A DNA stretch of 64,000 nucleotides from positions 25,050-89,049 of the forward strand of contig JAKFDK010000106.1 in assembly GCA_036676195.1 (NCBI GenBank), read 5' to 3'. A program made the position numbers and the translations under genes. This document shows, in pieces, positions 53,945-61,948 of the stretch. Origin of the DNA: JAKFDK01 sp036676195. Its GTDB lineage: Bacteria > Bacillota > Sulfobacillia > Symbiobacteriales > ZC4RG38. Positions within the stretch are counted from its first letter, which is position 1. Every line of letters begins with the position of its first letter. The notes under the pieces were generated by a model. The model saw only the letters and a program-made list of their open reading frames with translations, made no database searches and was not told the DNA's origin.

Positions 53945-55996
53945 TTACTCCACCGTCACAATGAGATTGCCGTACTCGTCCACATGGGCCGTACTGCCCG
54001 GGGGCACCGTCAGCACCGAGATCTGCTCCTCGATCACGGCCGGTCCCTCCACCACCGCACCGGGGTACAGGCGATCCCGTTCATAAATGGCCGTAGCCTC
54101 GAATCCGCGGCCCTCCCAATACGCCCGGCGCCGGCCCTTCAGCGCCTCCGCCGGCGAGTTGCCGTGCCGCTCTTCCCGCCGCAACTGCACCGGCGGGGTC
54201 TGGCCCACAGCGGTCACCCGCAGGTTAACAAATTGCACCGGCTCGTCCTCGGAGCTGTAGGCATAGCGGCGGTGGTGCAGGTCGTGGAACCGCCGCAGAA
54301 TCACGCCCAGGTCCTCGGTGGTGAGACTGCGCCGGTCTACGGGCACGTTCAGCTCATAGCCCTGGCCCTCGTAGCGCAGGTCGGCGCTCCACAGGATGCC
54401 GATGTCTTCTGTGCGGAAATGCTCCTCCAGCAGCCGGGCGGTGCCCTGGCTCTCCATGGCCTGAAAGGCAGTGGTCAGTTCCGCCGGATCGGCCTGTGCG
54501 AGCGGCACCACCGTGGTGGTGACAAAGTCGTGGCGGGCGTCCGCCACCAGCAGGCCGAAGGCGGAAAGGTTACCGCAGAGCGGCGGCACGATGACCGTAC
54601 GAATGCCCAGGTCCTGGCCCAGTTCAGCAGCATGCAGGGAGCCGGCGCCACCGAAGGAGACCAGGGCGAACTCGCGCACGTCGAAGCCCTTTTCCACACT
54701 GTTGGTGTTAATGCCCTTGGCCATCTTGGCGTTTACCACCCGGATGATGCCGGCAGCCGCCTCCTCCACCGTCATGCCCAGCGGCTCGGCCACATGAACC
54801 CGAATCGCCTCCTGCGCCTTATCCGTGGCCAGCTTCATTTCGCCGCCCAGGAAGTAGTCCGGGTTGATGCGGCCCAGCACCAGGTTGGCGTCGGTCACCG
54901 TGGGTCTGTCGCCGCCACGTCCGTAGCAGGCGGGTCCGGGCCAACTCGAAGCGCTCCGGGGACCCACGTTCAGGCAGCCGCCGGCGTCAATCCAGGCGAT
55001 GGAGCCACCACCGGCGCCAATGCTGTCCACATCCAGCATCGGGATCTTGATGGGCAGTCCCTCGAACTTGTTCTCGCTCGTGGTACGCGGCACGCCCTCG
55101 TCGATCAGGCCGATATCATAGCTGGTCCCGCCCATATCCACGCCGATGATCTTTTTGTGCCGCGTGATCTGGCCGATGTACGCCGCCGCCAGGGCGCCCC
55201 CCGCCGGCCCGGAGTTCACCGTGTTCACCGCCAGCGTCTTGGCGGATTCAAGGGTCATGGTACCGCCAGAAGCCTGCATGATCCGCAGGTCCACCGGCCC
55301 GTACTGGGCGTGCAGTTCTGCCTCCAACCGCTCCAGGTAACGCTTCATCACCGGTTGCAGATAGGCGTTCACGCAGGTGGTGTTCGTGCGCTCGTACTCC
55401 CGGAACTCCGGGGCGATCTCACTGGCCAGCGAGACGAAGCACTCGGGGAACTCCTCCCGGATGATTTCAGCCGTGCGCCGCTCATGGGCGGGGTGAAGGA
55501 AGCCGAACAGGTAGCAGACGGCAATGGACTCTACCTGCTGCTCCTTGAGGTAGCGGACCTCCCGGCGAACGGCTTCCTCATCGAGTGGCCTGATGATGTG
55601 CCCGCGGGCGTCCAGCCGCTCGGGAATGCCGCGGCGCAGGGAGCGGGGCACCACCGGCAGAGGGTTATCGATGAAGATATTATAAAGGGCGGCGGCCGGT
55701 CGTTGCACCCGGCCGATCTCCAGCGCGTCCACAAAGCCCTCGGTCGTCAGCAGGCCTGTGCGGGCGCCCTTCCGTTCGATCAGGGCATTGGTGCCGATCG
55801 TGGTGCCATGAACGATGCAATTCACGTCGTGGATGGTGGCCCCGGCGATGCCCAGGATCTTCGCGATCCCGTTCAGTGTCCCACGCCACAGGTCGGGGCG
55901 GGTAGTCGAGGTCTTGGTGAAGTAGAACTGGCCCTTCGCATCGTCAACCATGACCACATCTGTGAAGGTGCCGCCGACATCGATTCCGATCCGCAT
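53945..55996 (-). CDS. hyuA: Hydantoinase/oxoprolinase family subunit A
   Basis: This is a 683-residue ATP-dependent hydrolase subunit of the HyuA/5-oxoprolinase/acetone carboxylase family. The actin-like ATPase start MRIGIDVGGTFTDVVMVDD, VHGTTIGTNALIERKGARTG LLTTEGF and GVDMGGTSYDIGLI are diagnostic, as is the later VSFGGAGSLHAAELG. Members open lactam rings or carboxylate ketones with ATP and work as a complex with HyuB. HyuB is encoded just upstream, 37 bases away. GGGGGGAAA precedes the ATG. With the DUF1445 gene in the same operon, a 5-oxoproline or hydantoin substrate is more likely than acetone. Confidence 0.93.
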   Translation of the reverse strand: MRIGIDVGGTFTDVVMVDDAKGQFYFTKTSTTRPDLWRGTLNGIAKILGIAGATIHDVNCIVHGTTIGTNALIERKGARTGLLTTEGFVDALEIGRVQRPAAALYNIFIDNPLPVVPRSLRRGIPERLDARGHIIRPLDEEAVRREVRYLKEQQVESIAVCYLFGFLHPAHERRTAEIIREEFPECFVSLASEIAPEFREYERTNTTCVNAYLQPVMKRYLERLEAELHAQYGPVDLRIMQASGGTMTLESAKTLAVNTVNSGPAGGALAAAYIGQITRHKKIIGVDMGGTSYDIGLIDEGVPRTTSENKFEGLPIKIPMLDVDSIGAGGGSIAWIDAGGCLNVGPRSASSWPGPACYGRGGDRPTVTDANLVLGRINPDYFLGGEMKLATDKAQEAIRVHVAEPLGMTVEEAAAGIIRVVNAKMAKGINTNSVEKGFDVREFALVSFGGAGSLHAAELGQDLGIRTVIVPPLCGNLSAFGLLVADARHDFVTTTVVPLAQADPAELTTAFQAMESQGTARLLEEHFRTEDIGILWSADLRYEGQGYELNVPVDRRSLTTEDLGVILRRFHDLHHRRYAYSSEDEPVQFVNLRVTAVGQTPPVQLRREERHGNSPAEALKGRRRAYWEGRGFEATAIYERDRLYPGAVVEGPAVIEEQISVLTVPPGSTAHVDEYGNLIVTVE

Positions 55997-56033
55997 TGGC
56001 GATTTCCCCCCGTTGCTGTTTGGGCCTGGTGGC

Positions 56034-57710
56034 TCAATCTGCCCACTCGTACTGGTCCCGGGCCGCCTGCCGGCTCACCTTGCCGTCCCGCACATCGGCA
56101 GCAACGACCTGCGGGTCGCGGTCCCGCGGGTGCCCGTACCCGCCGCCGCCGGGCTGCTGCAGGCTGACCACATCACCGTTCCCGAGGGTATCCAGGCCCT
56201 TGGAGCGGAGGCGCCTTTCCTGTGGGGTACCGGGGTTGAGCACGATCCGGCCCGGGCGTCCGCCCGCGCCGCCGAAAAGGCCGAAGGGCTCGAACTCCTG
56301 TCGGTCAGCGTAGCGGGCAAAGGTAACGTTGTCCTGCAACACCCGGATATCCCGGCGCACCCCCAGGCCACCTCGGAACTGACCGGCACCGCCGGAGTCG
56401 GGGATCAACTCGTAACGCTCAATGCGCAGCGGATACTCCATTTCCGCCGCCTCCACAGGCGTGTTCAGGAAGCGAGCCAGGTGCGAGTCCTGCCCCTCTC
56501 TGGGCTCAAAGCCCGGGCGCCCACCGGCGCCGCCCCCCTGGATGTCGGTGTACATCCAACGCCGGCCATCGGGATTGAAGCCGGCAAAAGCGCAGGTCGT
56601 GATCTGACCGTGGGTTCCGGCCATGACCCGGTTGGGCATGGCGTTGGCAAATGCCTTCATCATGGCCTCGACGATCTTGGCCGAGCTGTTGGTACGGGAG
56701 GCCACGGCGCCGGGGGGCTTGGGGTTTACCACCAGCCCCGGCGGGGCGATAATCTCAATCGACCGGTAGCAGCCGCTGGTGGGTGGCACGTCCGGATCCA
56801 CGATGGCCATGATGGCGTAGTACACGGCGGCGTGGCAGGTGGCGAGGGGGCAGTTGATATTGCCGCGCACCTGCGGGGAGGTACCGGCGAAGTCCACGCT
56901 CACACGGTCGCCCTGCTTGCGGATGGTCACCCGCACCCGCACGGGATCGTCGGTGACGCCATCGTTGTCAGCCCAGTCCTCACCGGTGTATTCGCCGTCG
57001 GGCATGGCGAGCAGGCCCTGGCGGATGCGCCGCTCGGAGTAGTCCAGCAAGGCCACCGCCGCCCCCTGCACCGTCTCCTGCCCGTACTTGCCCAACAGTT
57101 CCTTCATCCGCTGGATGCCAACAAAGCAGGAGGACGCCTGCGCCCGCACGTCGCCGAAGGTTTTCTCCGGCACCCGGATGTTGGCGCCAAAGATCGCCCA
57201 CACGTCCGGGTTCTCCTGGCCGGCCCTGTAGAGCTTGAGCATCGGGAGGCGCAGACCCTCGGCGTAAATCTCGGTCATGCCGCCGGCCACGCCGCCGGGG
57301 GCGGCGCCGCCCATGTCCTGGTGGTGGGCAATCGTGCCGACCCAACCGGCCAGCCGGCCCTTCCAGAACACCGGTGCGAAGGTCTGCAGATCCATCAGGT
57401 GCTGGCCGCCCATGTAGGGGTCGTTGGAACAGATAATATCGCCATCCTGCAGGTCCTCCGCCTTGAAACGCTTCACCACTTCACGCATGGTCAGCTCAAA
57501 GCCAGTCAGGAGTTGCGGGGCGTAATGCGCCTGGGCCAGGGTGTTGCCCTGGGCATCAAAGACGGCGCAGGCGATATCTTCGATCTCCTTGATGATGGTC
57601 GATCTTGCTGTTCGCACCATGGTGCGGCCCATTTCGTTTGCAATCTGCTCCAATGCGTAGCGGATTACCTGCATCGTAATGGTATCAACGGTCACTTGCT
57701 GCGTGCTCAT
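56034..57710 (-). CDS. hyuB: Hydantoinase/oxoprolinase family subunit B
   Basis: This 558-residue HyuB-type subunit opens with VTVDTITMQVIRYALEQIAN EMGRTMVRTARS, typical of the family. It contains GDIICSNDPYMGGQHLMDL and VGTIAHHQDMGGAAPGG (conserved Asp/His metal region), CPLATCHAAVYYAIMAIVDP D, and GGAGQFRGGLGVRRDIRVL near the C-terminus. It forms the partner subunit for HyuA. It follows the sigma-54 activator gene by 45 bases on the same strand. Confidence 0.93.
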   Translation of the reverse strand: MSTQQVTVDTITMQVIRYALEQIANEMGRTMVRTARSTIIKEIEDIACAVFDAQGNTLAQAHYAPQLLTGFELTMREVVKRFKAEDLQDGDIICSNDPYMGGQHLMDLQTFAPVFWKGRLAGWVGTIAHHQDMGGAAPGGVAGGMTEIYAEGLRLPMLKLYRAGQENPDVWAIFGANIRVPEKTFGDVRAQASSCFVGIQRMKELLGKYGQETVQGAAVALLDYSERRIRQGLLAMPDGEYTGEDWADNDGVTDDPVRVRVTIRKQGDRVSVDFAGTSPQVRGNINCPLATCHAAVYYAIMAIVDPDVPPTSGCYRSIEIIAPPGLVVNPKPPGAVASRTNSSAKIVEAMMKAFANAMPNRVMAGTHGQITTCAFAGFNPDGRRWMYTDIQGGGAGGRPGFEPREGQDSHLARFLNTPVEAAEMEYPLRIERYELIPDSGGAGQFRGGLGVRRDIRVLQDNVTFARYADRQEFEPFGLFGGAGGRPGRIVLNPGTPQERRLRSKGLDTLGNGDVVSLQQPGGGGYGHPRDRDPQVVAADVRDGKVSRQAARDQYEWAD

Positions 57711-57755
57711 TCCTGGTCGCCCCCTCTAGCTTGATGTGGGTCTTGTTGGGTCTGT

Positions 57756-59198
57756 TTACGACTCAAACTCGTATACCTTGATCTTGTTGTATAACGTCGC
57801 CAGCGAGATACCGAGGGCCACCGCCGCCCGCCGCTTGCCCTCGCCGGTGTTGCCAAATTTCTGTATGGCCCGGGTGATCATCTCCCGCTCCACCTCAGCC
57901 AGCGGCATGACCTCAATCGCCAGCCGCTGCGGGTCGCGGGTCCCCGGCGACTGCAGGCCCTTGAAGGCATCGACATCCAGCACGGTGGCGCCCGGTGCCA
58001 TCATGTGCAGACTCCGCTCCAGCACGTTCTCCACTTCCCGCACGTTGCCGGGCCAGTGGTAACCGACCAGGAGGGCCATTGCGGCCTCACTCACACCCTC
58101 CACGGAGCGCCCGAGCCGTTGCCCCAGGCGCCGCAGGATGCGCTCCACCAGGGTCGGCAGGTCCTCCCGGCGCTCGCGTAACGGCGGGACGTGTACCGCC
58201 ACCACGTTCAGCCGGTGGTAGAGATCGGCCCGAAACTTGCCAGCGGCAACCTGCTCAGGCAGGCAGACGTTGGTGGCTGCGATTACCCGCACATTGACCC
58301 GAGCGGGCTGCGTCGCCCCCAGGGGAGTGAACTCGCGCTCCTGGAGCACCCGCAACAGCTTGGCCTGCAGCGGCAGGCTCATGTCACCGATCTCGTCCAG
58401 GAAGATGCTCCCGCCCTCGGCCAGTTGGAACATGCCGAGCTTGCGCCTGACAGCGCCCGTAAAAGCTCCCTTCTCGTAGCCGAAGAACTCGCTCTCCAGA
58501 AGGTGATCGGGCACAGCCGCGCAGTTTACTTTGATGAACGGACGACTCCGGCGCCGGCTGCCGTTATGAATGGCGTGGGCAAACAACTCCTTGCCGGTAC
58601 CGCTCTCACCCTCCAAAAGGATGGTCGAGTCCGAGTCCGCCGCCCGGCGCGCCAGGTTTATGGCCGCCCCCAGGGCCGGGCTTTCACCGGCGATGTCGGT
58701 GAACGTGTAGTCCGCCCGGGTCAGGTCGCCCACCTGGCGCACCAGGTCATCCACCAGGGCGGCGCTGCGTTGCAGGTCCCGGTTGAGCCGCAGCACCTCG
58801 GACACGTCCTGCACAACCAGCACGGCGCCGATCATCTCACTGTCGCCAGACAGCGGGTGGGCGCTGGCCACCACTTCCACGCCGGAGCCATGGGCACGAG
58901 CCGGGCGGCTCCGGATCGGGCGCCCGTCGCGCAACACTTGTGCCAGTTCGCCCTCCGGCACCACCTGGAGGATGTTCAACCCCAGGCGCTGCTCGGCCGG
59001 CACGCCCGCCACGCGGCTGAAGGCGGCATTGACAAATACCACTTCCCCGTGGCGGTCCACTACCTCCAACCCTTCGGGCACGGCGTCCAGCACCGCCTGC
59101 AACTGGCGCACCCGCAGCAATAACTCCGCCACCTGTGCCGAGGGACGTCCACGCTGGGGCCGCTTCGCCTCCAGGAGTTCGCGCAGCATCTCATCCAC
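57756..59198 (-). CDS. Sigma-54-dependent activator (PAS-AAA-Fis)
   Basis: This is a protein of about 480 residues. PAS sits at about 30-140 (LDAVPEGLEVVDRHGEVVFV NAAF), then the central AAA+ domain at about 165-395 with Walker A GESGTGKELFAHAIHNGS, the sigma-54 contact loop ESEFFGYEKGAFTGAVRRK, and GGSIFLDEIGDMSLPLQAKL LRVLQE. A C-terminal Fis HTH follows (GEGKRRAAVALGISLATLYN KI). It would activate a -24/-12 promoter in response to a ligand sensed by PAS, probably the substrate of this operon. GTG 59198 has GGAGGG six bases upstream; the frame extends to 59228. It lies between DUF1445 and hyuB. Confidence 0.93.
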   Translation of the reverse strand: MDEMLRELLEAKRPQRGRPSAQVAELLLRVRQLQAVLDAVPEGLEVVDRHGEVVFVNAAFSRVAGVPAEQRLGLNILQVVPEGELAQVLRDGRPIRSRPARAHGSGVEVVASAHPLSGDSEMIGAVLVVQDVSEVLRLNRDLQRSAALVDDLVRQVGDLTRADYTFTDIAGESPALGAAINLARRAADSDSTILLEGESGTGKELFAHAIHNGSRRRSRPFIKVNCAAVPDHLLESEFFGYEKGAFTGAVRRKLGMFQLAEGGSIFLDEIGDMSLPLQAKLLRVLQEREFTPLGATQPARVNVRVIAATNVCLPEQVAAGKFRADLYHRLNVVAVHVPPLRERREDLPTLVERILRRLGQRLGRSVEGVSEAAMALLVGYHWPGNVREVENVLERSLHMMAPGATVLDVDAFKGLQSPGTRDPQRLAIEVMPLAEVEREMITRAIQKFGNTGEGKRRAAVALGISLATLYNKIKVYEFES

Positions 59199-59266
59199 AG
59201 CCAGTCCCTCCACTCTGCTCTGCCCCACTCCCGGCCCCGGCCGGCCGGTTACCGCCGGAGCACCTG

Positions 59267-60046
59267 TTACAGCCGCATGAGATCCTCTGCCTGCATGTCC
59301 GTCACCAGCATGTGGTTGGGGGCATGGGTAATCACCAGATCAACGCCGGATTCGATGGCCGCCATCTGCGGTGTCACGCCGCAGGCATGGAACACCGGCA
59401 CCTCGCCCGGTTGCAGGCGCAGGGGCGGGCCCCAGTCCGGGCGCCCGAGATCGGCAATGCCGATGGCCCCGGGGTCGCCGATGTGCACGGGGGCCCCGTG
59501 GCAGGCGGGGTAGCGGCTGGTCACGTCGGCCACCAGATCCACCTGCTCAGCCGGTACCGGGCGCACGCTGACCACCAGCCGGCCGTGGAAGACCCCGGCG
59601 GGCCGGGTGTGGATGTTCGTCTTGAACAGGGCGCCCCGGCCCTCGTCCTCGCTGCGGATGGGCACGCCCCGCTGGGCGAGGGCCACGTCCACGGTGCAGG
59701 AGCAGCCAAGGATGAAGGCCATCAGGTCGTCCCGCCACCAGCGGCGGATGTCGGTGGGCTCCTCCACCAGGGCGCCCCTCCGGTATACCCGGTAACGCGG
59801 CAGGTCGGTCCGCACGTCGGTACCCGGCGCCACCGTGTGCAGGATCGGGTCGCCAGGGTCGGTCACTTCGAGGATCGGTACCGGCTGCGGGTTGCGCTGG
59901 GCATACAGAAAAAAGTCCAGGGCCAGTTCCCGGGGCATCACCACCAGGTTGGCCACCGCGTAGCCTGTGGCCCGCGGCACCTCCACCGTAGGCTGGCTGT
60001 ATTCACCCCGGCGGCAGGCGGCCCGCCACTCGAACGGCATTTGCAT
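59267..60046 (-). CDS. DUF1445 putative hydro-lyase / D-glutamate cyclase family
   Basis: This 259-residue protein is of normal length for DUF1445. Family features include TGYAVANLVVMPRELALDFF, FILGCSCTVDVAL, GRLVVSVRPVPAEQVDLVAD VTSRYPACHGAPVHIGDP, and the C-terminal VPVFHACGVTPQMAAIESGV D with THAPNHMLVTD. The vertebrate relative DGLUCY, which contains this domain, is a D-glutamate cyclase forming 5-oxo-D-proline; bacterial members are annotated as hydro-lyases. ATG 60046 has GGAGGTG eight bases before it, while the open frame reaches 60343. It is the first gene of the operon. Confidence 0.88.
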   Translation of the reverse strand: MQMPFEWRAACRRGEYSQPTVEVPRATGYAVANLVVMPRELALDFFLYAQRNPQPVPILEVTDPGDPILHTVAPGTDVRTDLPRYRVYRRGALVEEPTDIRRWWRDDLMAFILGCSCTVDVALAQRGVPIRSEDEGRGALFKTNIHTRPAGVFHGRLVVSVRPVPAEQVDLVADVTSRYPACHGAPVHIGDPGAIGIADLGRPDWGPPLRLQPGEVPVFHACGVTPQMAAIESGVDLVITHAPNHMLVTDMQAEDLMRL

Positions 60047-60291
60047 ATCCCCCGCACCTCCATTCTCGTACTTCACCGGCGTGAACCGTTTTCCCGCCGG
60101 TGCTGGCGGACCTGAGATTCTAAATACCATTCTCAAATCCCGAACCAATGTGACATATTTCGCGTCGGACGCTGGGCAGAGGCAGGCAGAGGTGAGGCCT
60201 GGAGCGGGGTTGCGGGCTGTTTCCACCTGTATATTAGAGCAATATCCATGCCACGCACGGGTGCACGGGGACGCCTCGCCGCGTACCTGCG

Positions 60292-60334
60292 CGGCAGCGA
60301 GGCCACCGCGCCCATGGCGGTGGCCTCGCTGCCG
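60292..60334. repeat. 43-base palindrome, copy 1
   Basis: CGGCAGCGAGGCCACC and GGTGGCCTCGCTGCCG form a 16-bp stem around CGCCCATGGC-like centre bases. The same 43 bases recur at 63572-63614 with two substitutions. It lies just past the end of the tetR gene and may serve as its terminator or be a dispersed palindromic unit. Confidence 0.8.
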
Positions 60335-60343
60335 AAGGGGCAC

Positions 60344-60940
60344 CTACTCAGCGTCCCGGAGCCCGAAAGCCGCCTGGATTGCCGCACGCTGCAGGCGGTG
60401 AAACGCCTGCGCCAGGTTTTCAGGTGTGTGGGGCTGGCGCATCTCCAGCCACCAGTGCAGCAGCGCAATCTGCGCCCCCGCCAGATAGTTCGCCAGCACG
60501 TCGAGCGGGATGGTGCTGTCAGCCTCGGCAAAGGCGGCACGCAGGCTGGCGGCGATTTCCTGCGCACTCCACTCACGGATTCGCCGCAGGATCAGCAGAC
60601 TGTCCTTGCCCTGAAATATGCGGTGCAACAAGCCCCGCACGTCTTCAAGATGCCGGTAGGCCGATGTCATTCCCGGCGGCGCTTCAGGCGACAGCAGTTC
60701 CTCTCGGGAGAGGGGATAAAGTGGCCCGAAATGGAACTCGCTGACCATGGCTTCGTGACAGCCAATGAATAGTTCGTCCTTGCTGCTGTAGTGCAGATAG
60801 AAGGTGGTACGCCCGACGTTGGCGCGGTCCACGATGTCCTGAATCGTGATGGCATCATATCCACGTTCGCTGATCAGTTCGATCAGCGCCTTTTGCAGCA
60901 GTTCGCGCGTGCGCTGTACCCGCCGGTCAGGTTTTGACAT
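60344..60940 (-). CDS. TetR family transcriptional regulator
   Basis: This is a 198-residue repressor. The N-terminal HTH is typical (RTRELLQKALIELISERGYD AITIQDIVDRANVGRTTFYL HYSSKDELF), followed by a helical ligand domain of the TetR_C family found in Firmicutes (HLEDVRGLLHRIFQGKDSLL and LDVLANYLAGAQIALLHWWL E). It is divergent from the membrane-protein gene at 61016, with an inverted repeat between the two. AGGAGGA precedes the ATG. It probably represses that gene and itself. Confidence 0.93.
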   Translation of the reverse strand: MSKPDRRVQRTRELLQKALIELISERGYDAITIQDIVDRANVGRTTFYLHYSSKDELFIGCHEAMVSEFHFGPLYPLSREELLSPEAPPGMTSAYRHLEDVRGLLHRIFQGKDSLLILRRIREWSAQEIAASLRAAFAEADSTIPLDVLANYLAGAQIALLHWWLEMRQPHTPENLAQAFHRLQRAAIQAAFGLRDAE

Positions 60941-60971
60941 GAAGGTTCCTCCTGAGATGAGCGATTGTACT

Positions 60972-61005
60972 GAACAATTCGCTCACATTGTTCACAATCG
61001 AACAA
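60972..61005. promoter_or_regulatory. Inverted-repeat operator for the TetR protein
   Basis: GAACAAT (60972-60978), eight bases, ATTGTTC (60987-60993) is an exact inverted repeat in the short divergent region; a further half site GAACAA lies at 61000-61005. The spacing and place fit a TetR dimer site. Confidence 0.7.
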
Positions 61006-61015
61006 ATCCCGTGCT

Positions 61016-61492
61016 TTGATTATTGATGTTCACCCGCCAAACGCGGTAGTCTGCTGGCTCGGCGCCGTCGCCGGCTTCCTGGCTCTCGCCGTCGCCGGTC
61101 TGACCAGCCAGGATGCTCAGATGGTGCGAGCCGCCTATCTGGCGATGGATCTGACCGCCGCCTTCGTCATCGTCCCGTTGAGTTTCGCCTCGCTGCTCAC
61201 CGGGCTTGTCCAATCACTGGGTACCAGGTGGGGGTTGTTCCGGCACTATTGGATCCTGGCGAAACTCCTGATCACCCTGCTGGCCACTACTGTCTTGCTG
61301 GTGCATGTGCGGCTCATTGGCTACATGGCAGGCGTGGCGGCAAAGACGATCTTTTCCGGTGGCGATCTGCGGGGCCTGCGGATCCAACTGGTGGCCAACG
61401 CCGGTGCCGCCCTGCTGGCGTTGCTTGTGGCCACAACGCTGTCGGTGTACAAGCCGCCGGGCATGACCCCGTACGGGCAGCGTAAGGCGTGA
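61016..61492 (+). CDS. Four-helix membrane protein, unknown function
   Basis: This protein of about 158 residues has four membrane helices (WLGAVAGFLALAVAGL, LTAAFVIVPLSFASLLTGLV, LAKLLITLLATTVLLVHVRL, LVANAGAALLALLVATTLSV YKPPGMTPYG). The pattern GLTSQDAQMVRAAYLAMDLT and SLGTRWGLFRHYWI is that of a family of DUF2269-like membrane proteins often found beside TetR repressors; relatives usually begin with an AHV-x-x-S-V-GWLGA segment. Here the N-terminus before WLGA is unusual and the start is TTG without a clear ribosome site, so the 5' end may be altered. Confidence 0.65.
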   Translation: MIIDVHPPNAVVCWLGAVAGFLALAVAGLTSQDAQMVRAAYLAMDLTAAFVIVPLSFASLLTGLVQSLGTRWGLFRHYWILAKLLITLLATTVLLVHVRLIGYMAGVAAKTIFSGGDLRGLRIQLVANAGAALLALLVATTLSVYKPPGMTPYGQRKA

Positions 61493-61639
61493 CCCGCTGG
61501 CGACAGGGGGGCCATGCTAAGTGCCTACCCGAAAACCCGTCGCTCTCCTTGTAAGCCCCTGGCCTTGCGTGGACCTCGCCTGCGCGGTGGCCTTTGCGCT
61601 CCCACTCCTCAGCGGCGCGCTCTCGATACTCCGACGTCA

Positions 61640-61770
61640 GCCCTTGAAGTAGTGGCCACCGGGGGCTCTCAGGCCGACCTCGCTAATGGCAATACCTGGC
61701 TTCACCGGTCTCTTCTGAGATCGAGTTCGGAACCGTGCGAAAATTGCAGGCGAATGCGTGGTTCAAGGGC
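61640..61770 (-). rRNA. 5S rRNA-like segment, possibly degraded
   Basis: On the minus strand the ends are complementary over nine bases (GCCCTTGAA with TTCAAGGGC), as in 5S stem I. The loop-C hallmark CCGAACTC begins at nucleotide 41 of the segment, where it lies in real 5S rRNA, followed by CAGAAG and GTGAAGCC and, later, a GAGAG. The length (131) is about ten bases too long, with a short insertion after CCGAACTC, and stems IV/V fit poorly. No 16S or 23S sequence is nearby. It may be a divergent or decayed 5S gene or a chance likeness. The rest of the 456-base gap 61493-61948 holds no gene I can support. Confidence 0.28.
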
Positions 61771-61948
61771 CATTTTCGCCCCTGGTTTCGCTGTTTTCGG
61801 CCTGAGGGGAGGGCGTTCTGGCCCGGACCAGGCGAAAAACGGTGGCTCCTTGACTTGCTCGGCCCCGAAGTCTTGAGGTTCACCGCTCGCCTGCGCACGT
61901 GGCCAGAGACCTGCCTGGAAATCAGCGATGAATAGCGGCAGGGCAGCA

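Noticed and set aside
53906..57734. Long plus-strand frames opposite hyuA and hyuB
   Set aside because: They are antisense shadows; the minus strand encodes two complete family members.
60140..60160. Possible -24/-12 promoter upstream of the DUF1445 gene
   Set aside because: On the minus strand TGGTTC...TTTGAG has GG-N10-GA instead of GG-N10-GC; too weak to list as a feature.
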